Shown here one piece after another: positions 36,447 through 45,627 of a stretch of 64,000 nucleotides of DNA. The position numbers were made by a program, and so were the translations under genes. The notes below the pieces were generated by a model, which searched no databases, was not told where the DNA came from, and saw nothing but the letters and a program-made list of their open reading frames with translations. Where the stretch lies: positions 1 to 64,000 of the forward strand of contig JACKMB010000006.1 of the NCBI GenBank assembly GCA_024235615.1, given 5' to 3'. Source of the stretch: Thauera sp. Lineage in GTDB: Bacteria; Pseudomonadota; Gammaproteobacteria; Burkholderiales; Rhodocyclaceae. The first letter of the stretch is position 1. Every line of letters begins with the position of its first letter.

Positions 36447-37391
36447 TCACTCGAACAGCGCGCCCACGCTCTGGCCGCTGTGGATGCGCTCGATCGCCGC
36501 GGCGAACAGCGGCGCGACGTTGAGCACGGTGAGCTTGTCGAGGCGCTTGTCCTCGGGCAGCGCCACGGTGTTGGTCACCACCACCGAGTCGATCGCCGCC
36601 GCGCGCAGGCGCTCGATCGCCGGCCCGCACAGCACGCCGTGGGTGGCGGCGGCGTGGATGCTGCGCGCGCCGGCAGCCTTCAGGGTGTCGACCGACGACA
36701 CCAGGGTGCCGGCGGTGGCGATCTCGTCCTCGAAGATCACCACGTCGCGCCCGGCGACCTCGCCGACCACGGCGCCCTGCTTGACCGCGGTGTCCGAGAC
36801 GCGGCGCTTGTCGATGATCGCCATCGGGATGCCGAGCTTCTCCGAGAAGCGCCCGGTGCGCTTGGCGCCGCCCGCGTCGGTGGCCACTGCGACCATGTTC
36901 GACAGGTCGTGGCGGTTGCGGAAGTGGTCGGCGATCAGCGACACCGCGGTGAGGTGGTCGACCGGCACGCTGAAGAAGCCATGCACCTGGTCGGCGTGCA
37001 GGTCCATGGTCAGCACGCGGTTCGCCCCGGCGGTCTGCAGCAGGTCGGCGATCAGGCGGCCGGTGATCGAGATGCGCGGCGCGTCCTTCTTGTCCGAGCG
37101 CGCGTAGGAGTAATAGGGGATCACCGCGGTGATGCGCTGCGCCGAGGCGCTGCGCAGCGCGTCGAGCGTGATCATCAATTCCATGATGTGCTCGCTCACC
37201 GGCTCGGTGAAGGATTGCACGACGAAGACGTCGCGCTCGCGCACGTTCTCCTGGATCTGCACGCGCAGGTTGTCGTTGGAGAAGCGCGCGATGTCGATCC
37301 TGCCCGGGCGCATGCCGAGGCGGTTGCTGATGTCGCACGCGAGCTCGCGGCTGGCGTTGCAGGCGAAGATCTGCAGGCCGTGCTTGATCAT
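36447..37391 (-). CDS. prs: Ribose-phosphate pyrophosphokinase (divergent paralogue)
   Basis: This 314-residue enzyme makes PRPP from ribose 5-phosphate and ATP. It keeps RFSNDNLRVQIQENVRERDVF, the YYSYARSDKK loop, MDLHADQVHGFF and the PRPP-binding segment VVIFEDEIATAGT. Several signatures differ from the housekeeping proteobacterial Prs (for example SYARSDKKDAPR in place of GYARQDRR, and EDEIATAGT in place of DDMVDTAGT). The usual ispE and rplY-pth neighbours are absent. I think this is a second-type PRPP synthetase, but it could still be the only one in this genome. Confidence 0.88.
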   Translation of the reverse strand: MIKHGLQIFACNASRELACDISNRLGMRPGRIDIARFSNDNLRVQIQENVRERDVFVVQSFTEPVSEHIMELMITLDALRSASAQRITAVIPYYSYARSDKKDAPRISITGRLIADLLQTAGANRVLTMDLHADQVHGFFSVPVDHLTAVSLIADHFRNRHDLSNMVAVATDAGGAKRTGRFSEKLGIPMAIIDKRRVSDTAVKQGAVVGEVAGRDVVIFEDEIATAGTLVSSVDTLKAAGARSIHAAATHGVLCGPAIERLRAAAIDSVVVTNTVALPEDKRLDKLTVLNVAPLFAAAIERIHSGQSVGALFE

Positions 37392-37512
37392 CGGTGGAGG
37401 CTCCTGTGGTGGGTTCGCGCGGCGCCGCATCGGAGGCGCGGGTTGCGGTTCCGGGCGCAGGCGCCATGCTACGGGAAGAGACTGGCCGCGGGCGAATCAG
37501 GAAGCTGAATGC

Positions 37513-37535
37513 CTCCCGAAGCGGGGCTTCGGGAG
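37513..37535. other. 10-bp perfect hairpin upstream of sulP
   Basis: CTCCCGAAGC and GCTTCGGGAG flank a three-base loop. It lies between the divergent prs and sulP genes, without an adjacent T-run. Confidence 0.6.
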
Positions 37536-37570
37536 AAGCCGGGAGGCGCCGCCGCGGGGGGCTTGCGGAG

Positions 37571-37607
37571 CGCCGTCTTTTGCCACATCGTGGCGCAAAA
37601 CACGGCG
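37571..37607. other. Compound inverted repeat upstream of sulP
   Basis: CGCCGT-C-TTTTGC-CAC-ATC-GTG-GC-GCAAAA-C-ACGGCG folds into one long stem with small bulges, 63 bases before the sulP start. It may be a leader structure or an operator. With the hairpin at 37513 it is the only structure I see in this 278-base gap. Confidence 0.55.
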
Positions 37608-37669
37608 GTCGGGGACAGCACCCACGAACCCGTCCGAGCCGCCCGGACGAGACTCGAATCGAGGCGCTC

Positions 37670-39271
37670 ATGAATGCGCTGGCTTCGGCGCTCGGCCGTT
37701 TGCGCGGGGACTTCTTCGGCGGACTCACCGCCGGCATCGTGGCGCTGCCGCTCGCGCTCGCCTTCGGCGTCGCCAGCGGCGCGGGCGCGGCGGCCGGGCT
37801 CTACGGCGCGATCGTGCTCGGCTTCGTCGCCGCGCTGCTCGGCGGCACCCGCATGCAGATCTCCGGTCCCACCGGGCCGATGACGGTGGTGTTCGCCTCC
37901 GCGCTCGTGGCGGTGGGTGGCGACCTCGCCGTGGCGATGGCGGCGGTGCTGGTGGGCGGGTTGGTGCAGATCGGCCTCGGCGTGCTGCGCGCTGGCGGGT
38001 TGGTGCGCTTCATCCCCTATCCGGTGGTCTCCGGCTTCATGAGCGGCATCGGCGTGATCATCGTGCTGCTGCAGAGCGCGCCGCTGCTCGGCGTGGCGCC
38101 GGCGCCCTCGCCGCAGGGCGCGGTGCTGGCGCTGCCCGGGGTGCTGGCGAACGTGAATGGCGAGGCCCTGCTGCTCGGCGGGCTCACGCTGCTGATCGTG
38201 TTCCGCACCCCGATGGCGGTGAGCCGGATCGTGCCCGCGCCCCTGGTCGCGCTGGTGGGGATGAGCGCGCTGTCGGTCGCCGCCGGCCTGCAGGTGCCGG
38301 TGATCGGCGACATCCCCGCCGGGCTGCCCGAGCTGGTGCTGCCCAGCTTCACGCTCGAGACCTGGACCACCGTGGCGCTGCTCGGCATCACCCTCGGGGT
38401 GCTCGGCAGCATCGACAGCCTGCTCACCTCGCTGGTGGCGGATTCGATCACGCGCACCCGCCACCATTCCAACCGCGAGCTGATCGGCCAGGGCATCGGC
38501 AACCTGCTGTGCGCCTTCGTCGGCGGCCTGCCGGGTGCGGGGGCGACCATGCGCACGGTGATCAACATCAAGTCGGGCGGGCGGGGGCGCGGCTCGGGCG
38601 TGGTGCACGCGCTCTTCCTGCTCGCCCTGCTGCTCGGGCTGGGGCCGCTCGCCGAGCGCATCCCGCTCGCGGTGCTCGCCGGCATCCTGATCAAGGTCGG
38701 CGTGGACATCCTCGACTACCGCATGCTGCGGCTGGTGCGCACCGCGCCGCGCGCCGACGTGGGCGTGATGGCGGCCGTGTTCGCACTTACCGTGCTGGTG
38801 GACCTGATCGTCGCGGTGGGGGCGGGCGTGATCCTGTCGATGGCACTGATCATCCACCGCCTTGCCCGCCAGAGCCGCCTGCGCGTGCGCCCGCTACCCC
38901 ATGTGGAGGAGGGCGGTGGCGAACCTGCCGGCCATGAACTCCCCGGGCTGGACAGCGGCGTCCGCGTGATCGAGATCGAGGGCGCCTTCTTCTTCGGTTC
39001 GGCGAGCCAGCTGCTCGACCGGGTGGACCAGGTGATCGGCACCCGCGTGGTCGTCTTCGACTGCAGCCGGGTGCCCTTCATGGACCTGTCGGCGCAGTTC
39101 GCGCTGGAGGAGATGATCGAGGGCCTGCACGCGCAGTCGATCGCGGCGCGGGTGGTGGTGCCGCCGGAAATCCACGCCCAGCTGCTGCGCCTGGGCGCGC
39201 CGCAGCTGCCGGCCGCAATCCTCCGGGATGATCTCGACAGGGCGCTCGCGGAGGCGCGTGAAATGGCGTAA
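37670..39271 (+). CDS. SulP-family anion transporter with STAS domain
   Basis: This is a 533-residue SLC26/SulP transporter with about eleven to twelve membrane helices (residues 10-405). LRGDFFGGLTAGIVALPLALAFGVASG and the MQISGPTGPMTVVFAS loop are the SulP signatures. The C-terminal STAS domain (residues about 425-530) contains FFFGSASQLLDRVD and VVVFDCSRVPFMDLSAQFALEEMI. SulP proteins carry sulfate, bicarbonate or other anions; substrate is not clear. The ATG at 37670 starts the conserved region, and longer reading frames upstream look noncoding. Confidence 0.9.
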   Translation: MNALASALGRLRGDFFGGLTAGIVALPLALAFGVASGAGAAAGLYGAIVLGFVAALLGGTRMQISGPTGPMTVVFASALVAVGGDLAVAMAAVLVGGLVQIGLGVLRAGGLVRFIPYPVVSGFMSGIGVIIVLLQSAPLLGVAPAPSPQGAVLALPGVLANVNGEALLLGGLTLLIVFRTPMAVSRIVPAPLVALVGMSALSVAAGLQVPVIGDIPAGLPELVLPSFTLETWTTVALLGITLGVLGSIDSLLTSLVADSITRTRHHSNRELIGQGIGNLLCAFVGGLPGAGATMRTVINIKSGGRGRGSGVVHALFLLALLLGLGPLAERIPLAVLAGILIKVGVDILDYRMLRLVRTAPRADVGVMAAVFALTVLVDLIVAVGAGVILSMALIIHRLARQSRLRVRPLPHVEEGGGEPAGHELPGLDSGVRVIEIEGAFFFGSASQLLDRVDQVIGTRVVVFDCSRVPFMDLSAQFALEEMIEGLHAQSIAARVVVPPEIHAQLLRLGAPQLPAAILRDDLDRALAEAREMA

Positions 39272-39296
39272 GCACCGCTCAGAAGCGCTGCACACC

Positions 39297-39324
39297 AAAG
39301 AAAAGGCGGCCTCTTCGGCCGCCT
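39297..39324 (-). terminator. Terminator after the PEP-CTERM gene
   Basis: AGGCGGCC (39304-39311) and GGCCGCCT (39317-39324) form a stem with a five-base loop. On the minus strand the stem is followed by TTTTCTTT. It can end the PEP-CTERM transcript and, less well, the convergent sulP transcript. Confidence 0.85.
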
Positions 39325-39362
39325 CTGCTGGAAATTGCATCGGATGCGTGCGATGCGGGTGC

Positions 39363-40229
39363 TCAGGCTTTACGCCGTCCGCGCATGAGGCCAAGACCCG
39401 CGAGGCCGAGACCGAGGATCGCCAGCGTACCCGGCTCGGGGATGGTCACCGGTTCGGTGGTGATCAGTGCCGCGAAGATCGCCGGCGTCGTCGCCTGCTC
39501 CGGCGTGACGAAGCCGAGGCAGGGTGTCGAAGCGCCTGCGGCGGTGCAGGCTGCGGTCGAAAGCGGTGTCAGGCCGGAGGTCTGCTCGAAGAAACTGATG
39601 AAGTACTTTTGGTTCTGCAGCGGACCACCAACACCGTCGAGGTCATAGAAAAACGGGAAATTCAGCGAATCCTTGTCGATCACGAAGATGTCGCCGCAGC
39701 CGTTACTGTTCACGCCGGTCCCGTTGGCTCCGCCGTTTGCGCACGGATTCGCGTTATTGGTCGTCTCGTCGAAGTTGATCAGGAAGCTCAGCGTCACCGG
39801 AGACAGACCCGTCGCCGACGGGCTAAAAGGCGTCAGGGTCAGGGTCGATGACAGACTCACCTGGTCGAGGGTCCTGCCGGTGACAGGGTTGTTGGCGTGG
39901 GTCAGGGTCAGGTTCGACACCGACGCTCCGTTCGTGGCCACCTGCTTCGTGGTGTTGAAGTCGGTGAGGGTCAAGCTGCTCTGGCCTGAACTCGTGGCGG
40001 GCTGGCCCCAGACGAGTTGGGTGTCGCTGACGGTGGTCGTACCGCCACTGCCGTTGGTGTCGTCCCAAAGGACCGTGCTGGTCAGGAACTTGGCATCGAC
40101 CTTGACCGTCCAGGTATCGACAATTCCGTTGATTAGGGTCGCATGCGCAGCCGGAGCGCCAAGTGCGGCAAGCGCAGTGGCCATCGCGCACATGGTGGTC
40201 TTCAGGGATTTACGGGTCGTGGCTTTCAT
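39363..40229 (-). CDS. PEP-CTERM-sorted secreted protein
   Basis: This 288-residue exported protein has a signal peptide (about residues 1-30, ending PAAHA) and a C-terminal PEP-CTERM tripartite signal: VTIPEPGTLAILGLG, a short membrane helix, then RGRRKA. Exosortase (EpsH) would process the tail and release or attach the protein at the surface in organisms that make extracellular polysaccharide. The middle is rich in Thr, Ser, Asn and Gly and has no recognised domain. Codon use is less GC-biased than the neighbours. A sigma-54-like promoter lies ahead and a terminator behind, so it is a single-gene unit. AGGAGG precedes the ATG. Confidence 0.9.
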   Translation of the reverse strand: MKATTRKSLKTTMCAMATALAALGAPAAHATLINGIVDTWTVKVDAKFLTSTVLWDDTNGSGGTTTVSDTQLVWGQPATSSGQSSLTLTDFNTTKQVATNGASVSNLTLTHANNPVTGRTLDQVSLSSTLTLTPFSPSATGLSPVTLSFLINFDETTNNANPCANGGANGTGVNSNGCGDIFVIDKDSLNFPFFYDLDGVGGPLQNQKYFISFFEQTSGLTPLSTAACTAAGASTPCLGFVTPEQATTPAIFAALITTEPVTIPEPGTLAILGLGLAGLGLMRGRRKA

Positions 40230-40276
40230 GATGCACCTCCTGGGATCGTGGACCTCTCCACCGTCGCAGGAAATCA

Positions 40277-40292
40277 CGCATAAGCCGTGCCT
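40277..40292 (-). promoter_or_regulatory. Sigma-54-like promoter of the PEP-CTERM gene
   Basis: AGGCACGGCTTATGCG on the minus strand has the invariant GG and GC of -24/-12 promoters at exact spacing, with two changes from TGGCACG-N4-TTGCW. It is preceded by an A/T-rich stretch and lies 47 bases before the start codon. PEP-CTERM genes in related floc-forming bacteria are reported to depend on RpoN with PrsK/PrsR. Confidence 0.65.
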
Positions 40293-40405
40293 AAAATTAA
40301 AAAGCCATCAAAAACAATGCCTTGTGAATCTTCAACGGGCAGCCTCAGGGAGGTAGTGTAAAAAAAATCGACAGTTATCGCGATTTATCCCAAATTCATC
40401 CGATT

Positions 40406-41626
40406 TCATTCATATAGCATGAATCGTTCGCGTTCATGCCGCCATCGCCTCTCGTCCGTCATTGCAAGGGCGTCGAGTTCCGCAGGCGCAGCCGCCGTGT
40501 CGTCCACCCACTCGCGCAGCAGCGGCGAGCCGTTGATGAGGTCGATGGCGAGGCGGTCGTGCTCGTATTCGTAGGGGAAGTCACGCCACAGGGGATAGTC
40601 GGGCCACAGCCTGCGGATCGCCTTGAAGGCGAGCGCCTGCACCCGCCACGGGCGAAACGCCGCGTGCTGGTAGTGCGCGGGGTCCTCGACATGGATCTGC
40701 ACGCCGTTGCACAGCCTGCCGGTGTGCTTGTGGAAGGTGGGCTCGAACCAGCACTCGCGCAGCACGCAGCCCTGCAGCCACTCGGGTGCCAGGCCGCGCA
40801 TCTCGGCGATCAGCGCGCGCGCGTCGAGATCGGGCGCGCCGAAGAGCTCCAGCGGCCGGGTGGTGCCGCGGCCCTCCGACAGCGTCGTGCCCTCGAGCAT
40901 CACGGTGCCGGCGTAGGCGCGCGCCATCCACAGGTTGGGCGCGTTGGGGCTGGGGTTGATCCAGCTGCGCTCGCCGAGCGGCCAGCCGTAGCCGGGGGCG
41001 GCTTCCGGACGCCAGCCCTGCATCTCGATCACGCGCAGCTCGACGTCGAGCTCGAGGGTGGCGACGAACCAGTGCGCGAGCTCGCCCATGGTCATGCCGT
41101 GGCGCATCGGCAGGGGGCCGGCGCCGACGAAGCTCTCCCAGCCGGGGCGCAGCAGCGTGCCCTCGACTGGGCGGCCGGCGGGGTTGGGGCGATCGAGCAC
41201 CCACACCGCCTTGCCGTGTCGTGCCGCCTCTTCCAGCACGTAGCGCAGCGTGGTGATGAAGGTGTAGATCCGGCAGCCGAGGTCCTGCAGGTCGACCAGC
41301 AGCACGTCGAACGTGTCCATCATCGCCGCGGTCGGGCGGCGAACCTCGCCGTACAGGCTGAACACCGGGATGCCGAGCAGCGGGTCGGTGTAGTCGGGCG
41401 ACTCCACCATATTGTCCTGCTTGTCGCCGCGCAGGCCGTGCTGGGGGCCGAAGGCGGCCGACAGCTCGAGGTCGGGCAGGGCGGCGAGGGCGTCGAGCGA
41501 GTGGGTCAGGTCGCGGGTGACCGAGGCCGGGTGGGCGAGCAGGGCGACGCGCCTGCCCGCCAACGGGCGGCGCAGCTCGGGCTCCTGCAGCAGGCGGTCG
41601 AGGCCGAAGCGGACGGGGTGCGCCAT
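40406..41626 (-). CDS. namZ: DUF1343 protein, NamZ-type exo-beta-N-acetylmuramidase
   Basis: This is a 406-residue protein of the DUF1343/NamZ family. VALLAHPASVTRDLTHSLDAL, FGPQHGLRGDKQDNMVES and VLLVDLQDLGCRIYTFITTL are its conserved segments, and WINPSPNAPNLWMARAYAGTVMLEGTTLSEGRGTT is the family signature. NamZ removes N-acetylmuramic acid from the non-reducing end of peptidoglycan fragments. I see no signal peptide at this start, whereas many relatives are exported, so this one may act on imported fragments. The DOMON-like gene ends four bases before it starts. Confidence 0.88.
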   Translation of the reverse strand: MAHPVRFGLDRLLQEPELRRPLAGRRVALLAHPASVTRDLTHSLDALAALPDLELSAAFGPQHGLRGDKQDNMVESPDYTDPLLGIPVFSLYGEVRRPTAAMMDTFDVLLVDLQDLGCRIYTFITTLRYVLEEAARHGKAVWVLDRPNPAGRPVEGTLLRPGWESFVGAGPLPMRHGMTMGELAHWFVATLELDVELRVIEMQGWRPEAAPGYGWPLGERSWINPSPNAPNLWMARAYAGTVMLEGTTLSEGRGTTRPLELFGAPDLDARALIAEMRGLAPEWLQGCVLRECWFEPTFHKHTGRLCNGVQIHVEDPAHYQHAAFRPWRVQALAFKAIRRLWPDYPLWRDFPYEYEHDRLAIDLINGSPLLREWVDDTAAAPAELDALAMTDERRWRHERERFMLYE

Positions 41627-41630
41627 GGCT

Positions 41631-42206
41631 TCAGTCCGCCTTGTGCGTCGCGGTGGCCAGGGTCAGCACGAAGGTGTCGCGGGCGTGGAAGTCGGGTTGC
41701 GCGGCGGCGTGGCGCAGCGCCCAGTATTCGAGGGTGCCGTCCTTGCGCTCGACGACCGCGGCCAGGCTCACCTGCAGGTCGCTGCCGGCGGGCACCGCCG
41801 GCAGCAGCTCGGCCGGCACGCGCGCCTCCAGCACCAGGCCGTCGTCGGCCTGGCTGAAGAGGATCTCGGGCGCGGCCGCGGGGACGTAGTCCTCGATGCG
41901 CTCGCGCCAGGCGCGGAAACCGTACACCGCCCACTGCCCGGAGGGCGAGAAGTTGTACTCGCGATACCCGGGCTCGCCCGGCGCGCCGAGGAAGACCTCG
42001 AAGCAGGTGTGCTTCCACAACTCGTCGGCGGGGCCGGGCGTGGCCGGCGTCGGGACGGCGAGCTGGGCGACGCGGCTGTCCTCGAGGCGGAACTCGAACA
42101 CCGCACCGCCTTCGGGCAGGGCGAACATGGTGGCGAGCAGGCGGCCGACCAGGCCCTGGCCGGGCGCCTCGGCGTCCGGGCTGGTGGGGTGGGGGCGCAG
42201 GCCCAC
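41631..42206 (-). CDS. DOMON-like domain protein
   Basis: This protein of about 191 residues has the DOMON-like pattern: LRPHPTSPD at the start, an early EFRLEDSRVAQLAVP strand, ELWKHTCFEVFLGAPGEPGYREYNFSPSGQWAVYGF in the middle and a late VSLAAVVERKDGTLEYWALRHAAAQPDFHARDTF. The fold is a beta sandwich that binds haem or sugars in other proteins; here the ligand is unknown. The start is uncertain. GTG 42206 is chosen because homologous sequence begins there; ATG 42350 would add 48 low-complexity residues. It is coupled to namZ downstream. Confidence 0.75.
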   Translation of the reverse strand: MGLRPHPTSPDAEAPGQGLVGRLLATMFALPEGGAVFEFRLEDSRVAQLAVPTPATPGPADELWKHTCFEVFLGAPGEPGYREYNFSPSGQWAVYGFRAWRERIEDYVPAAAPEILFSQADDGLVLEARVPAELLPAVPAGSDLQVSLAAVVERKDGTLEYWALRHAAAQPDFHARDTFVLTLATATHKAD

Positions 42207-42498
42207 GGTGATGATGGGGACGCGGGGACGTTCGGTGAGGGGCTGGGTCACGGTGTGGGCTGGCAAGGAGGGAACGGGTAACGAGGGGCCGGCAGCGAGG
42301 GCCCGGCTGGGAGGCTGACGATGCGGGCCGCGCACACCTGCGGTGCGCATGCGGCCGGGAGGCACAATGTTAACCCGTTCGGGCAGCCGCGCCCACGGGC
42401 GCCGCTGGCGGAAGCGGCACGGCCTGGCGGGCGTGACGTCCTGCGCGAGGGATTCCCCGGCTTGAGCGCCCGCGCCCGGCGTCGCACACTGCTGCGCC

Positions 42499-43674
42499 AT
42501 GCGTGCCCCTCCGCTCCTCGTCATCGTCCTCGCCCAGCTCTTCGGTACCTCGCTGTGGTTCTCCGCGAATGCCGCAGGCGAGGACCTCCTGCGCACCTGG
42601 TCGCTGCAGCCGGCCGACATCGGTCGGCTGACGATCGCGGTGCAGCTCGGCTTCATCGCTGGCACCCTCGGCTTCTCGCTCAGCGGCCTGGCCGACCGCT
42701 TCGCGGCGAGCCGCATCTTCGCCGTCTGCGCGGTCGTCGGGGCGCTGGCCAACGCCGGCTTCGCGCTGCTTGCGCAAGGGCTGGGCGAGGGCCTGGTGTG
42801 GCGCTTCGCGGTAGGACTCGCGCTCGCCGGGGTGTATCCGCTCGGGATGAAGCTGGTGGTGAGCTGGGTGCCGCAGCAGGCGGGCGCGGCGCTGGCCTGG
42901 CTGGTCGGCATGCTGACCCTGGGCACGGCGCTGCCGCACGGGGTGCGCTTTCTCGATGCCGGCTGGGGCTGGCAGGCCACGCTGCTGGTGTCCTCGCTGC
43001 TCGCGCTGCTGGCGGCGGCGATGATCTTCAAGCTAGGGGACGGCCCGCATCTTGCCCGTCGCGCCGGGGCGCCGCGGCTGCGCCTTGGCGAGGGGCTGTA
43101 CGCGCTGCGTTCGCCGGCCTTTCGTGCCTCCGCCTTCGGCTACTTCGGGCACCAATGGGAGCTGTACGCCTTCTGGACGCTGGTGCCGCTGCTGGTGAGC
43201 GCGGCGCGCGGGGCCGAGGCCGGTTTGCCGTCCGGGCCGGCCTTCGCGGTGATCGGCATCGGTGCCGTCGGCTGCGTGCTCGGCGGCTGGCTCAGCCGCC
43301 GCATCGGCAGCGCGCGGGTGGCCGCGCTGGCGCTGGCGGTGTCGGCGCTGTGCTGCGCGCTGTATCCCTTCGCGACCGCCTGGCCGCCGCTGGCGCTGGC
43401 CGGCCTGATGCTGCTGTGGGGGGCGAGCGTGGTGGCCGATTCGCCGCACTTCTCCGCGCTGTCCGCGCGCGCCTGCCCGCCCGAGAGCGTGGGCAGCGCG
43501 CTCGCCTTCCAGAACGCGATCGGCTTCGCGATCACCATGGTGTCGATCGAGCTCGTCACCCGGCTGTGGCCCTCGATCGGCGACCGCGTCGCGTGGCTGC
43601 TGCTGCCGGGGCCGGTGCTGGGCCTGCTGGCGCTGCGCCCGTTGTGGTCGCGCAGCCGCTCCGGAGCGGGTTGA
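42499..43674 (+). CDS. MFS transporter
   Basis: This is a 391-residue major facilitator with twelve predicted helices. [23 protein letters not shown] and [14 protein letters not shown] are typical of a group of uncharacterised betaproteobacterial carriers related to nitrate- and sugar-type MFS proteins. The motif LADRFAASR stands for the conserved loop between helices 2 and 3. No substrate can be named. It is divergent from the DOMON-like gene and stands alone. Confidence 0.85.
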   Translation: MRAPPLLVIVLAQLFGTSLWFSANAAGEDLLRTWSLQPADIGRLTIAVQLGFIAGTLGFSLSGLADRFAASRIFAVCAVVGALANAGFALLAQGLGEGLVWRFAVGLALAGVYPLGMKLVVSWVPQQAGAALAWLVGMLTLGTALPHGVRFLDAGWGWQATLLVSSLLALLAAAMIFKLGDGPHLARRAGAPRLRLGEGLYALRSPAFRASAFGYFGHQWELYAFWTLVPLLVSAARGAEAGLPSGPAFAVIGIGAVGCVLGGWLSRRIGSARVAALALAVSALCCALYPFATAWPPLALAGLMLLWGASVVADSPHFSALSARACPPESVGSALAFQNAIGFAITMVSIELVTRLWPSIGDRVAWLLLPGPVLGLLALRPLWSRSRSGAG

Positions 43675-43768
43675 GCGCGGCGGGCCTCGCGCGAGGGCGC
43701 TTGCCCGCGCGCAGGGAGCCGGGAACAATGCGGGTGCCCGCTTCGGGCGGTTCCGGGAGTCGCAGCTG

Positions 43769-44173
43769 ATGATGAAACCCTGCAAACGTGCGTTCGTCGC
43801 CCTCGCCCTGCTCGTGCTCGCCCTGCCTGCCTGGACGCAGGCTGTGGTGGAGGATGCGCCCATGCTCCGGCTCGACTGCGGCGGCATCGGGCTCGAGGAG
43901 TCGGAGCGCATGCGGGCCGAGGTCGGCATGCACGCACTGACCGTGTTTTTCTCGACCACCGGGGGCGGCTGGGTCACCGACGTCGAGACGCAGGTCGACG
44001 AGCCGCTCTCGGGCCAGCGCGTCGAGGCGTCCTGCGGGCCGATCGGCCAGGTCGACGTGCCCACGCCGGGGCGCTACCGCATCTCCGCGTCCTACGCCGG
44101 CGAGCGCCAGGAGCACTGGGTCGATCTCGTGCCACAGGGCGGCGCCCGCCTGTCGCTGCGCTGGCAGGAGTGA
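43769..44173 (+). CDS. Small secreted protein of unknown function
   Basis: This 134-residue protein has a signal peptide (MMKPCKRAFVALALLVLALPAWTQA). The mature part contains two cysteines (LDCGG and ASCGP) that could form a disulfide. I do not recognise the family. A beta-rich periplasmic domain is likely from the alternating pattern in GRYRISASYAGERQEHWVDLVPQG. GGGAG precedes the first ATG; a second ATG directly follows. It lies between the MFS gene and trpS on the same strand, with its own gap on either side. Confidence 0.65.
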   Translation: MMKPCKRAFVALALLVLALPAWTQAVVEDAPMLRLDCGGIGLEESERMRAEVGMHALTVFFSTTGGGWVTDVETQVDEPLSGQRVEASCGPIGQVDVPTPGRYRISASYAGERQEHWVDLVPQGGARLSLRWQE

Positions 44174-44278
44174 GCGCGATCGCCCCGGCGAGCCCGCTCG
44201 CGCGACGCATCCGCCTTATCCGCACGCGTCGAAGCCGTTAAACTCGCGCTCCCTGACCTATTCGAGCCGGAGCGATCC

Positions 44279-45586
44279 ATGTCTGTCCAGCGCGTCCTCA
44301 CCGGGATCACCACCTCGGGCACGCCCCACCTCGGCAACTACGCCGGCGCCATCCGCCCGGCGGTCGCCGCCAGCCGCCAGCCCGGCGTCGAGAGCTTCTA
44401 CTTCCTGGCCGACTACCACGCGCTCATCAAGACCACCGACCCGCTGCGCGTGCAGCGCTCGACGCTGGAGATCGCCGCCACCTGGATCGCCGCCGGGCTG
44501 GACACCGACCGGGTGTGGTTCTACCGCCAGTCCGACATCCCCGAGATCCCCGAGCTCACCTGGCTGCTCACCTGCGTCGCCGGCAAGGGCCTGCTCAACC
44601 GCGCCCACGCCTACAAGGCGGCAGTCGATCGCAACACCGCCGAGGGCGTGGACCCGGACGCCGGGGTCAACATGGGCCTGTACATGTACCCGGTGCTGAT
44701 GGCCGCCGACATCCTGATGTTCAAGGCGCACTCGGTGCCGGTCGGGCGCGACCAGATCCAGCACATCGAGATGGCGCGCGACATGGCGGGCAGCTTCAAC
44801 CACCTCTACGGCGAGCATTTCGTGCTCCCCGAGGCCGCGATCGACGCCTCGGTCGCCACCCTGCCCGGGCTGGACGGCCGCAAGATGAGCAAGAGCTACG
44901 ACAACACCATCCCGCTGTTCGTGCCCACCGCCGAGCTCAAGAAGCTGATCTTCTCCATCGTCACCGACTCGAAGGCCCCGGGCGAGCCCAAGGACGCCGA
45001 CGGCTCGGCGCTGTTCCAGCTCTATCAGGCGTTTTCCACCGCCGAGGAGACGCGCGCGATGCGCACCGCCTTCGATGAGGGCATCGGCTGGGGCGAGGCC
45101 AAGCAGGCGCTGTTCGACAAGATCGAGGCTGCGGTGGCGCCGATGCGCGAGCACTACCTGGCGCTGATCGCCGAGCCGGCGCGCATCGAGAAGCACCTGC
45201 ACGAGGGCGCCGCCAAGGCGCGCGCGATCGCCACCCCCTTCCTCGCCGAGCTGCGCCACGCGGTGGGACTGCGCAACCTGGCCAGCGTGCCGCAGGCGGC
45301 CAGGGCGGCGAAGGCGAAGGCCGCGCTGCCGCAGTTCAAGCAGTACCGCGAGGCCGACGGTCGCTTCCACTTCAAGCTGGTCGACGCCGACGGCCGCCTG
45401 CTGCTGCAGGGCGCGGGCTTCGCCTCGCCGCGCGAGGCGGGGGCTGCGGTGGCGGCGCTCAAGCAGGGCGCTGCCTTCGAGATGAGGGACGGGGTCCTGT
45501 GGCTGGAGGGCGCGCAGGTGGCGACGCTGGCGGAAGGCGTCGACGAGGCCGACCTGCGCGCGGCGCTCGGCACATTCGCCGACTGA
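44279..45586 (+). CDS. trpS: Tryptophanyl-tRNA synthetase
   Basis: This 435-residue class I synthetase charges tRNA-Trp. The HIGH-type motif is GTPHLGNYAGAI (residues 12-23) and the KMSKS loop is DGRKMSKSYDN near residue 200. The first 330 residues are the catalytic core. The last 100 residues form an extra C-terminal domain (PQFKQYREADGRFHFKLVDADGRLLLQGAGF) of the DUF1508-like type, seen in the longer TrpS of beta- and gammaproteobacteria. It may be co-transcribed with nothing else; a LysR gene converges downstream. Confidence 0.96.
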   Translation: MSVQRVLTGITTSGTPHLGNYAGAIRPAVAASRQPGVESFYFLADYHALIKTTDPLRVQRSTLEIAATWIAAGLDTDRVWFYRQSDIPEIPELTWLLTCVAGKGLLNRAHAYKAAVDRNTAEGVDPDAGVNMGLYMYPVLMAADILMFKAHSVPVGRDQIQHIEMARDMAGSFNHLYGEHFVLPEAAIDASVATLPGLDGRKMSKSYDNTIPLFVPTAELKKLIFSIVTDSKAPGEPKDADGSALFQLYQAFSTAEETRAMRTAFDEGIGWGEAKQALFDKIEAAVAPMREHYLALIAEPARIEKHLHEGAAKARAIATPFLAELRHAVGLRNLASVPQAARAAKAKAALPQFKQYREADGRFHFKLVDADGRLLLQGAGFASPREAGAAVAALKQGAAFEMRDGVLWLEGAQVATLAEGVDEADLRAALGTFAD

Positions 45587-45627
45587 GCGCGCGGGGCGGC
45601 CAGCCCGGCGCCGGCGGTTCGCCGCGC

